From positions 1 through 64,000 of the forward strand of contig DVDT01000060.1 in NCBI GenBank assembly GCA_015296085.1: a stretch of DNA of 64,000 bases. The letters are read 5' to 3'. Positions 40,048 to 48,155 of this stretch are shown here, piece after piece. The notes beneath the pieces are model-generated. The model was given only the letters and a program-made list of their open reading frames with translations, was not told the origin of the DNA and searched no databases. Every line of letters starts with the position of its first letter. Positions within the stretch are counted from its first letter, which is position 1. The position numbers and the translations under genes are program-made. This DNA comes from Trichormus sp. M33_DOE_039. Lineage in GTDB: Bacteria; Cyanobacteriota; Cyanobacteriia; Cyanobacteriales; Nostocaceae.

Positions 40048-40785
40048 TTAATTTGCTCCAATAACAACTTGCGGCGTTTCACTCTGTGGTACATCGATAA
40101 GATAGCTTTGATTATTTAAAAATTTGCTGTTGACAAGTTCTTTTAGTGTTTCTACGTCGTCTTGCCACTTGTCAATTACTACTCCTATAGCCGACAACCT
40201 TGCTGTTGGTTCATCTTGAGTAATAGCATGACTGAAGTTTGCAGAGAACAAAATGGCTGGCTTAGTTGTTTGATCGGGATACTGCAACTGAGCTTCATTG
40301 ATATCCAAATACAACTGTGTTTCGTCCAGTGTGTAAACCATTCTTACAGAAGCTTCCATCGGTGCAGAGCCAAAGTCTTGCCATGCTCCCGGTTGCAGTA
40401 GGTTGCTAAAAGTATAGTTGCGTGCGTTGAAATTTGTCTGTTCGTAAGGCGCGATTCCACGCACATTTATCCCCACACCTTGATAACTTACTTGTTTGAC
40501 TGTCTGGAGATATTTATGAGCTATGGCGGGGATTTCTACTTCACTGGCTTCTTTGGTGGCGATCGCTTCAGCAAAAATCACTCTATTAACTTCTGCAACT
40601 ATGCTCACACCATTTTTAAACACAACCTGAGCCGCAGTGTTAGTGATAACTGGTGGTCTAGCTAACTCCCACTCACTAGGAACAATCCCCGTGTACTTCA
40701 GGAAGTCTGTGGTCAAAATACTAGGGTTTTGCTGCCGAAGGGCGATCGCAATCAAAAGTTCTTGAACTTCAAAATTTTGGCTCAT
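40048..40785 (-). CDS. Conserved hypothetical protein, paralogue A
   Basis: The 245-residue protein begins MSQNFEVQELLIAIALRQQN and shares long identical stretches throughout with the divergent 246-residue protein at 41568-42308. Shared blocks include FAEAIA, LLQPGAWQDFGSAP, YTLDETQLYLDINEA and FSANFS; the two look roughly two-thirds identical by eye. There is no signal peptide or membrane segment, so it is probably cytoplasmic. I do not recognise the family. It is read toward the giant gene and separated from it by a terminator. Its position suggests a role in expressing or exporting the neighbouring surface protein, but that rests on context only. Confidence 0.7.
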   Translation of the reverse strand: MSQNFEVQELLIAIALRQQNPSILTTDFLKYTGIVPSEWELARPPVITNTAAQVVFKNGVSIVAEVNRVIFAEAIATKEASEVEIPAIAHKYLQTVKQVSYQGVGINVRGIAPYEQTNFNARNYTFSNLLQPGAWQDFGSAPMEASVRMVYTLDETQLYLDINEAQLQYPDQTTKPAILFSANFSHAITQDEPTARLSAIGVVIDKWQDDVETLKELVNSKFLNNQSYLIDVPQSETPQVVIGAN

Positions 40786-41567
40786 TTTTTAGTCGTAGAA
40801 ATAAAAATAAGTGCTATTTTATGCTTAGTTGACATAAGAATACACTTAATTCCCTAGAGATTAAAATAAATTTTTGATTAAGTTTCTGTAAAAAGCAGTG
40901 ATTATACTTGGTTTTTTTAAAGAAATGTTAAATAATACATAAGTTTAAAAAATATATTATCTCCTGATAACCTTCATAACGTGATTATCTTTGGTGGAGT
41001 ATAGCTCATCATATAGGTTTGTATTGAACTATAAAGGTGATACATCACTACAAGTTATAATTGGCTAAATTTATGTATTTATTTTATATATGAAAAAGTC
41101 GAAATAAATAGTTAAATTCGTATTTTAAAAAACAGTTTTATGATTAAAAATCATTTCAAGCAGGTCAATCCTCGGAAATAATTACATAAATCTTTTGAGT
41201 TAAAATTGTAAATTTATTATTAAACGACTTCAAAAATTTTTACCAATTCTGTATTATATATTTCAGAAAAAAGTAGAAATACATACTCATGTATTTTTAT
41301 TAATTGCTTAATTTCCTGTGTCATGGTAATCAACTAGCTTACTTATAGCGTATCAAGCTAATCTATAAGCACTGCTATGCAAGCTGAGTTAATTAACTTT
41401 GCCTCTGTAAAAATTAATTAGGAACATAAGCAGTAATATTAAGTTTTTTCAATACTTAATAAAAATACTAGTTTTATTGCCTATTCGCATAAGTTGCCTA
41501 ATTAATTTATTCAGAGAAATACACAAAATTTTTGTAAAAATTTTTAGATAAAGCAAAAGGAAAAATA
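40786..41567. other. AT-rich divergent intergenic region between the two paralogues
   Basis: This 782 bp stretch is very AT-rich, lies between divergent genes and has no credible ORF, RNA or repeat family that I can identify. It must contain both promoters. It is longer than most spacers in the window. Confidence 0.5.
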
Positions 41568-42308
41568 GTGAGCCAAAAATTTGAAGTTCAAGAACTGTTA
41601 ATAGCGATAGCAGTCAAACAGCAAAATCCCTCAATTTTGACTGCGGATTTTCTCAGATACACTGGAATCATCCCTAGTGATTGGGAATTAGCTAGACCAC
41701 CTGTTTTGACAAATACTGCGGCTCAAGTTGTTTTTCAGAACGGTGTAAGTCTAATTGCAGAGGTAAATAGAATTATCTTCGCTGAAGCTATTGCGAATAA
41801 AGAACCTAGCGAAGTACAAATCCCCGCCATAGCTCACAAATATATTGAGACAGTCAAGCAAGTGAACTATCAAGGAATTGGTATTAACTTAAGAGGTTTT
41901 GTCCTTGACGAAACAAAAAATCAAACTACACGCAATTACATTTTTAGCAAACTACTCCAACCAGGAGCATGGCAAGACTTTGGCTCTGCACCTGTACAAG
42001 CTTCTATGCGGTTTGTGTATACTCTGGACGACACACAGCTATATTTAGATGTGAATGAAGCCGAATTGCAATATCCAGACCAAACATCCAAGCCTGCTGT
42101 GCTATTCTCTGCTAATTTTAGCCGAGCGATCGCACAAGAAGAAGCAAAAGACCGTATAGCTACTATGGATATAGTAATTGACAAGTGGCAAACTGATTTA
42201 GCAACATTAAAAGCACTTGTTGATACCAAGTTTTTTAGTAACGATAGCTATCCCATAAATGCTGCATCAACTGAGACAATTAGGTTTCCAGCAATAGCAG
42301 CAAAGTAA
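41568..42308 (+). CDS. Conserved hypothetical protein, paralogue B
   Basis: The 246-residue protein starts at GTG 41568 after AAAAGGAAAAATA, a good ribosome-binding site, and its N-terminus (MSQKFEVQELLIAIA) aligns exactly with that of paralogue A. The two differ most in the middle (VLDETKNQTTRNY) and at the C-terminus. It has no signal peptide or transmembrane helix and no motif I can assign. A terminator follows at 42323, and then the cohesin-like surface protein gene. This mirrors the order in the opposite arm (paralogue A, terminator, giant gene). Confidence 0.7.
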   Translation: MSQKFEVQELLIAIAVKQQNPSILTADFLRYTGIIPSDWELARPPVLTNTAAQVVFQNGVSLIAEVNRIIFAEAIANKEPSEVQIPAIAHKYIETVKQVNYQGIGINLRGFVLDETKNQTTRNYIFSKLLQPGAWQDFGSAPVQASMRFVYTLDDTQLYLDVNEAELQYPDQTSKPAVLFSANFSRAIAQEEAKDRIATMDIVIDKWQTDLATLKALVDTKFFSNDSYPINAASTETIRFPAIAAK

Positions 42309-42322
42309 TTTAATGCTGGATG

Positions 42323-42361
42323 ATGCACAATTGCTAAATCAGATGTTCAGTAATTGTGCAT
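42323..42361 (+). terminator. Terminator after paralogue B
   Basis: A perfect 10-bp inverted repeat (ATGCACAATT at 42323-42332, AATTGTGCAT at 42352-42361) is followed by a T-rich stretch. Confidence 0.55.
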
Positions 42362-42430
42362 TATTTGGTTTATATTTTTAACTTAAATACTTCAATCGTT
42401 ACTATAGTCTTATTCACTTAATTACTGCTC

Positions 42431-43072
42431 ATGAAACCCAATTTAGGATTAGGGATAGGTATTGCATTAATATCATTTTTGAATGTAGGTTCAGTTCAAG
42501 CCATTACGCTATCTTTTGAACCAGAATATCAGGAAGTCTTACTTGGTAACACAGTGGATGTAGATATTAAAATTTCTGATTTGGGTGATGATGTACTGGG
42601 TAGTTATGACTTAACGGTTGAATTTGATGCCGATATTCTAGAATATCAGGATCATAGTTTTGGTACTCAACTTGGTTTCGGTGATCAAAATTTCCCATCT
42701 CTTGCATTTTTATTACCATCGCCAAATGAAAATAATCTAATATATAGGCTTAACCTTTATGAAATTTCTTCCTATGAGCCTGATTTTCTGAATGTTAATC
42801 AAGATAATGATTTTATTTTATTCACGTTAACTTTTAAGGCAATTCAATTAGGCATTAGTCCAGTAAAAATTGTGAATGAGCCACCAGATATTCCCTTCAT
42901 ATTAGGGGATGCTTATGTATCTAATTTACCAGTAAATATCCCTGCTGATGGAAGTGTAAAAGTTACTGAATCAACTCCCATTCCTGAAGCTTCTACTATA
43001 CCTATCCCCATAGTAGGTATAATTATGTGGTTTTTAATGAACAAATATAGAAAAAGCAAAAATATTGGTTGA
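42431..43072 (+). CDS. Cohesin-like surface protein with PEP-CTERM-type anchor
   Basis: The 213-residue protein has a signal peptide (cleavage likely after VQA, residue 24). Its 140-residue extracellular domain has cohesin-like features: an opening strand (YQEVLLGNTVDVDIKISDLG), the YDLTVEFDADILEY strand pair characteristic of cohesins, and the late strand FTLTFKAIQLGISPVKI. The C-terminus has a PEP-CTERM-type tripartite tail: PEAST (185-189), a hydrophobic helix (IPIPIVGIIMWFLM) and a basic end (NKYRKSK). Such tails are processed by exosortases, which anchor or release proteins at the surface. Cohesins bind dockerins, and the giant protein nearby ends in a dockerin-like module. The pairing is inferred. 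Confidence 0.72.
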   Translation: MKPNLGLGIGIALISFLNVGSVQAITLSFEPEYQEVLLGNTVDVDIKISDLGDDVLGSYDLTVEFDADILEYQDHSFGTQLGFGDQNFPSLAFLLPSPNENNLIYRLNLYEISSYEPDFLNVNQDNDFILFTLTFKAIQLGISPVKIVNEPPDIPFILGDAYVSNLPVNIPADGSVKVTESTPIPEASTIPIPIVGIIMWFLMNKYRKSKNIG

Positions 43073-43181
43073 TATTATTCATCAAGATAGTGTTGATTTT
43101 CTCCAAAAATCATTATTTGAAAACTTGCCTGATTCTTAGTCTTATAGTATTTGATTTTAATAATAAAATAAATGCGCTAAT

Positions 43182-43207
43182 AGGGGTTAAGCAATGCTTA
43201 AACCCCT
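43182..43207. terminator. Bidirectional hairpin between convergent genes
   Basis: AGGGGTT (43182-43188) pairs with AACCCCT (43201-43207), and AAGC with GCTT extends the stem inward past a one-base bulge. It lies between the cohesin-like gene and the histidine kinase gene, which converge. The flanks are AT-rich, but there is no long T-run. Confidence 0.5.
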
Positions 43208-43253
43208 AAGTAAAATCTGTGCGTACCAAGATTGTCTGAAAATGGGATTACAT

Positions 43254-46200
43254 CTAGTCTTTAACTAGAGATTTTTTAGCTATGTTCTGACGAATCGGTA
43301 ACTCAACAATAAACTCTGTACCTTTGCCTGGTTCAGATTGGCATTTTATCTTGCCTTTATGTTTATCAGTGATGATTCGATAGCTAATGGAAAGCCCTAA
43401 TCCTGTACCTTTACCAACACCTTTGGTAGTAAAAAATGGATCAAATAGGCGAGAAAGTAACTTTTCATCCATGCCGATGCCGTTGTCAGCAATCCGAATG
43501 CTAATCCAATCATTATTCAGTATAGAAGTAGAAATGCAGATTTCGCTGGGGTTAGCTGCGATCGCCTCAGTAGTAGCTTGTGCATTACGCTCTTCTAACG
43601 CATCGATAGCGTTAGATAACAGATTCATAAATACTTGATTCAATTGACCAGGGTAGCATTCTATTAAAGGTAACTGATCATAATCTTTCTTTAAATGAAT
43701 AGCGGGACGATCAGGTGAAGACTTCAAACGGTGTTCCAAAATCATTAATGTACTATCAATACCTTCGTGAATGTTAGCGACTTTAAAGTCAGCTTCATCT
43801 AGACGCGAGAAGTTCCGCAATGATGTCACAATTTCGCAAACGCGCTCTGTACCAACTTTCATTGACTGAAACAATTTTGGTAAGTCGTCAAACAAAAACT
43901 CGATTTCGGCTTGCTTGAGAAACTCTTGTACCTCAGGTGCAGCATCAGGATGATAATGACTATAAAGTTCTACGCAACGCAGCAAATCTTGTGTGTATTT
44001 ATGAGCGTGTTCTAAGTTACCGTGAATAAAATTAATCGGATTATTAATTTCATGGGCAACTCCCGCCACTAGTTGTCCCAAACTAGCCATTTTTTCGGCT
44101 TGGATAATTTGCATTTGGGCAGTGCGCAGTTCTATCAACGCCTGTGATAGTTGATTTGCTTCTTCGCGGGTTTGACCCAGTAAACTAGACTGTTGGAATA
44201 AGTTGGCTTGACGCAGTGCTACACTCAGTTGAGCCGCTATTTGAGTTACAAATTCCAATTCATCTTCTTCCCACTGACGCGCATGGGTGCATTGATGAAC
44301 GCACAATAGCCCCCACATCTGATCACCTTCCATCAACGGTACAACAATCTGGGCTGTGATATGGAATCGCTCAATTACTTCCAGATGAGGCACTTTCACG
44401 CCAATACTGTTGATATCAGAGATGACTTGCACTTGCCCTTGGCGATATTGTGGGGCGAAATGTTCACCAAAACAATAATCTTGTACCTTGACAGCGAGAG
44501 CAGAATCGAACTTGGGTACAACATCTTCTGCAATAAACTCACCACTGCACAAACCGACATCAGAGTCAAATTGAAATATACCCACTCGATCTGCTTTTAG
44601 CGATCGCCTGACTTCCTGTACTGTAGTGTGGAAAATTGTCTCTAAATCCAAAGACTCACGAATTTTAACGACTAAATCAAATAAAATCCGGCGTTGTTCA
44701 GCCGCTTGATGCAATTCATCTGCACGAGTTTGAATTTGGGTCATCATTTCGGAACTTTGTAATGCCACTCCTAATTGGCTGGCAACCTGTCCCAAAAATT
44801 CCACTTCTACAGCGTCCCATTGGCGGGGTGCAGAATGTTGATAAGCCGCCAGCAATCCCCACAACTTTCGACCTACAAAAATCGGGGTCAACACATAGGC
44901 ACGAATCTTAAACTGTTTCAAAATATCTAGGTGACAGCGTGAGTGTCCAGCTTCGTAGATGTCGTTAACAGCAAAAGCTTCATTATTGCGGTAGCGTCCA
45001 CCTTTGGTTTCTTGCAGATGGGTATCTTCCCAAACGAGATTTTTGCCAAAGGGATTAATGCTGTCCCATTGCGCTTCCACCATGCCGAAATGGCTGACAA
45101 ATTCGCCACTCCAGTCTTCATTAAAGCGATAAACACCGACTCGCTCAACGCGCAGTAATTTGCAAACTTCCTGACAGGTGGTTTTCAGAATTAAATCAAT
45201 ATCTAGAGAGGAGCGAATTTTGCCGACAACCTCAGTGAGCGCGCATTGCCTGGCGATCGCATCTTTGAGGGCGATCGCTTGTTGTTTTGACTGAGACAAA
45301 TTCTCCGCTTGCTGAATGGCAACCCCCAGTTGCGCCCCCACCTGTCCCAAAAACTCAACTTCGTAATTGGCCCATTGGCGAGGCCCAGAGTGTTGATAAG
45401 CTGCAACCAGTCCCCACAGTTTTGAACCGATGAAAATTGGTGCTAAGGCATAAGCCCGAATCTTGAATTGCTCTAGAATATCGATGTGACAGCGTGAGTG
45501 TCCAGCTAGGTAAATGTCGTTGACCGCAAAACTTTCATTATTGCGATAGCGTCCACCTTTGGTTTCTTGCAGGTGCGTGTCTTCCCAAATCAGATTTTTA
45601 CCAAATGGATTGACTCTATCCCACAGCGGCTCTACCATGCCGAACTGGCTGACAAACTCCCCACTCCAGTCTTCATGGAAGCGATAAATCGCCGCCCGTT
45701 CTAGTTTCAGTAGTTGGCAAAGTTCTTGACAGGCAGTGTCTAAAATAATTTGAGTGTCTACAGACGAACGAATATTTCCCACTACTTCTGTCAAAGCGCG
45801 TTGCCTAGCAATGGCATCTTGCAATTCTGCTGTCCGTTGTTTGGTTTCTTCTATGTTTTCTGCTTGCTGCATAGCTACGCCAAGATAGGTGGCGGCTTGC
45901 GCGACAAATTCAACTTCGTGAGGATGCCAGTGTCGCGGTGCAGAGTGTTGATAGGCAGCCAGTAAACCCCAAAGTTTTGCACCCACAAAAATCGGTGCGA
46001 TCGCATATGCCTGAATCTGGAATTGTTCTAATACTTCGATATGACAACGAGCATGTCCAGCATAGTAAATGTCAGCCACGGCAAACGGCTCATTTTTGCG
46101 ATATCGCCCTCCTTGAGTTTCTTGTAAATGGCAATCTTGCCATACTAAGTCTTGCCCAAAGGCGGTTAAGGTATTCCAAGGTGCTTCTGCAAAGCCGAAA

Positions 46201-46448
46201 CGATTGATAAAACTACCGCTCCAGTCAGCATTGAAGCGATAGATTGCTACCCGCTCAATCTTCAATTGCCGACAAATATCTTGACAAGAAGTAGAACACA
46301 AGGATTCTAGGTTAACAGCTGCACGAACCTTAGCCAGAATCCTCGCTAAGATTTTTTGGTACTGCTTGAAAAGCTGTAGCTGTTGATGACATTCTTGCCA
46401 ATCCAAATGGCTTGCAGTTTCATAATCGTTTGTTGTCATATCTTCCAA
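43254..46448 (-). CDS. Four-GAF sensor histidine kinase with three Cys-His GAF domains
   Basis: The 1,064-residue protein contains four GAF domains in a row and then a histidine kinase. GAF1-3 are close copies spaced 185 residues apart. Each holds a Cys-His pair in a context like bilin-binding GAFs (C135, C320 and C505 in GHxRCH(I/L)) and the later KLWGL(L/V)AAYQHS strand. GAF4 has diverged and lacks the cysteine. The kinase has the H-box GVAHEINNPINF (His799), the N-box NLLSNAIDALEE, and the G-boxes DNGIGM and GKGTGLGL, so it should autophosphorylate. There is no membrane segment. The GAFs may bind phycocyanobilin, as in cyanobacteriochromes, or may be non-pigmented relatives. No partner response regulator is adjacent. 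Confidence 0.85.
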   Translation of the reverse strand: MEDMTTNDYETASHLDWQECHQQLQLFKQYQKILARILAKVRAAVNLESLCSTSCQDICRQLKIERVAIYRFNADWSGSFINRFGFAEAPWNTLTAFGQDLVWQDCHLQETQGGRYRKNEPFAVADIYYAGHARCHIEVLEQFQIQAYAIAPIFVGAKLWGLLAAYQHSAPRHWHPHEVEFVAQAATYLGVAMQQAENIEETKQRTAELQDAIARQRALTEVVGNIRSSVDTQIILDTACQELCQLLKLERAAIYRFHEDWSGEFVSQFGMVEPLWDRVNPFGKNLIWEDTHLQETKGGRYRNNESFAVNDIYLAGHSRCHIDILEQFKIRAYALAPIFIGSKLWGLVAAYQHSGPRQWANYEVEFLGQVGAQLGVAIQQAENLSQSKQQAIALKDAIARQCALTEVVGKIRSSLDIDLILKTTCQEVCKLLRVERVGVYRFNEDWSGEFVSHFGMVEAQWDSINPFGKNLVWEDTHLQETKGGRYRNNEAFAVNDIYEAGHSRCHLDILKQFKIRAYVLTPIFVGRKLWGLLAAYQHSAPRQWDAVEVEFLGQVASQLGVALQSSEMMTQIQTRADELHQAAEQRRILFDLVVKIRESLDLETIFHTTVQEVRRSLKADRVGIFQFDSDVGLCSGEFIAEDVVPKFDSALAVKVQDYCFGEHFAPQYRQGQVQVISDINSIGVKVPHLEVIERFHITAQIVVPLMEGDQMWGLLCVHQCTHARQWEEDELEFVTQIAAQLSVALRQANLFQQSSLLGQTREEANQLSQALIELRTAQMQIIQAEKMASLGQLVAGVAHEINNPINFIHGNLEHAHKYTQDLLRCVELYSHYHPDAAPEVQEFLKQAEIEFLFDDLPKLFQSMKVGTERVCEIVTSLRNFSRLDEADFKVANIHEGIDSTLMILEHRLKSSPDRPAIHLKKDYDQLPLIECYPGQLNQVFMNLLSNAIDALEERNAQATTEAIAANPSEICISTSILNNDWISIRIADNGIGMDEKLLSRLFDPFFTTKGVGKGTGLGLSISYRIITDKHKGKIKCQSEPGKGTEFIVELPIRQNIAKKSLVKD

Positions 46449-47137
46449 AAAAAAATTAATTAACTAGTTGTAGTGTTCCCTGATTTATTTTTCGATTACA
46501 GGTGTCAACACAAACTACATAGAATCATTAATATTGTGGTGTGGAAAAGTTTTTAAATCTGGCACACTCCGTTGCCCGTGTGATTGAAAGTATCAATTGA
46601 ATGTTGTGAACATGTCCGTATTGGACTGTGGGTTTGCACATAAAATGAGATTTTACGGCTTAATTTGCCAATAGACCTTAGGGGCGCAAAAACAGCAATA
46701 TCTGAGTTGCGATCGCTCATCACAAGAATTTTTATTTACATAAAGCAACATGATAATTTGCTACTAGTGTAAATGCTTGACACTATTTTGTAATATTTAA
46801 GACATTAATCCAAAAGCTTTGTCATCCGCTCAAGAATTGATCAGCAGAAGCCTAGGTTTAGCTAAGACTAAGATATCCCTAACACTTGGGTCTTATTTGG
46901 TGCAGTCTGTACACTTGCTTTCTGAAAAGATAATTAACAAACAACAAGAAGTTGCTGACAAATGCTGCAGCTTAGGATTGATACCTAAGAAAGTAAATGT
47001 CAGGGATGGGTTTTTAAGTCAATAACAATATACAGAAATTACTCCCCAGAAAGTTTTAGCAAAGCAATATTTATGAGAAGAAGTTAGGAAATATCCCTCT
47101 AATTAATGCTATTTTTTTGGAGGAATTTGCTGGAAGA
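46449..47137. other. Intergenic region upstream of the GAF kinase gene
   Basis: This 689 bp region contains the promoter side of the kinase gene and a HIP1-related site near 46710. It also contains a possible gene remnant at 46819-47025, listed separately. Nothing else is recognisable. Confidence 0.45.
46819..47025 (+). pseudogene. Possible C-terminal remnant of an aliphatic-sulfonate-type substrate-binding protein
   Basis: A 68-codon open stretch with no proper start codon (TTG only) ends in a sequence that resembles the tail of SsuA-type ABC substrate-binding proteins: KQQEVADKCCSLGLIPKKVN followed by VRD. In the family I would expect an aromatic pair where CC stands and Ala-Val-Trp after VRD. 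No upstream part of such a gene is visible. I treat it as a decayed fragment; a chance ORF is possible. Confidence 0.3.
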
Positions 47138-47647
47138 CTAACAATTTTCGCCGGACTGTTCACAAGCTCCAATGCTTACCCAACTACTAGATAAAGTACC
47201 ATCTTGTGAACTGTACCACTCCTTTTTCCAAATGGGCGCGTTGTGTTTTAAGGTATCAATCGCATAACGACAAGCTGCAAATGCTTCACTGCGATGAGGA
47301 GAACCAACTGCTACTAAAACACTAATTTCGCCAATTTGTAACCGCCCGATGCGGTGGTGAATTACCACCCGGTTGACATCAGACCATTGTTTACGAATAT
47401 CAGCAGCAATTTGATAAAAAACTTGCAAAGCCATCGGTTCATAAGCTTGGTATTCCAGAGCAATCACAGGTTGACCATCAGTCTGGTTACGAACTGTCCC
47501 ACTCATCATCACAACAGCACCATTAGCGGGATCATTAGCTTTATGATAAATTTCATCTATAGATAATGGTGCGAAGGTAATAGCAAAGCTATCTTCAACT
47601 CTTGGTTTAATAACAGCAATATGTGTAGATGTTAGCCCTGAAGTCAT
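47138..47647 (-). CDS. moaE: Molybdopterin synthase catalytic subunit MoaE
   Basis: The 169-residue protein carries MoaE hallmarks: GAVVMMSGTVRN near residue 50, IHHRIGRLQIGEISVLVAVG in the middle, SPHRSEAFAACRYAIDTLK, and the lysine-bearing active-site segment APIWKKE. MoaE combines with MoaD to transfer sulphur to precursor Z, making molybdopterin for the molybdenum cofactor needed by nitrate reductase. It has an N-terminal extension of about 20 residues compared with the usual 150 or so. It lies 97 bp downstream of the NTF2-like gene on the same strand. No other moa gene is in the window. Confidence 0.92.
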   Translation of the reverse strand: MTSGLTSTHIAVIKPRVEDSFAITFAPLSIDEIYHKANDPANGAVVMMSGTVRNQTDGQPVIALEYQAYEPMALQVFYQIAADIRKQWSDVNRVVIHHRIGRLQIGEISVLVAVGSPHRSEAFAACRYAIDTLKHNAPIWKKEWYSSQDGTLSSSWVSIGACEQSGENC

Positions 47648-47744
47648 AGTTACTTAAAAAATCATGTAAAATCAAAAATTTAAAATTGGCAATATCAAAT
47701 TTTTCGTCTATGTAGAGTAAAATTATCGCCTCTGCCCCCAATTA

Positions 47745-48143
47745 CTACCTCATAATTGGACTACCATGATGATGCACTAAATACCACTTACCTCCAAAAA
47801 ATTGAAATAAATTGGTTGCTATTGAGCGCGCTTCTAGTCGTTTACCTCCTATCACTTGTAACACATTTTCTATCAATATTAAGTAAGCAAAATTATCTAC
47901 TAATTCTATATTAATGATATCAGTATTGATTTCTATATAAGCTGTATTTTTGAATATTTGTTCCCAAGAAGTGTAGATTTCTTGCCAACCACGTAGAGCA
48001 TTACGCCCAGGATGAATACAACAGCTACCAGTACCTTTTGACCAGACGTTACTCATGGCTTCTATATCTTTTTTTTCAAAAGCCCGATAAAAGGCTGTAT
48101 TAGCTGCTAAAACTTCAGATTTCATGGTCGATTTACTTTGCAT
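47745..48143 (-). CDS. NTF2/SnoaL-like protein
   Basis: The 132-residue protein fits the SnoaL-like (NTF2 fold) family: a helical start (ANTAFYRAFEKKDIEAMSNV), a WSKGTGSCCIHPG strand-turn, RGWQEIYTSWEQIF, and the final strands WYLVHHHGSPI. Family members form cone-shaped dimers with a hydrophobic pocket and serve as small enzymes or ligand binders; many cyanobacterial members have no known role. The ATG at 48143 lies 12 bp after the stop of the hybrid kinase gene, so the two are almost certainly co-transcribed. A second Met at 48125 is an alternative start. Confidence 0.8.
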   Translation of the reverse strand: MQSKSTMKSEVLAANTAFYRAFEKKDIEAMSNVWSKGTGSCCIHPGRNALRGWQEIYTSWEQIFKNTAYIEINTDIINIELVDNFAYLILIENVLQVIGGKRLEARSIATNLFQFFGGKWYLVHHHGSPIMR

Positions 48144-48155
48144 GACACCAGTATT

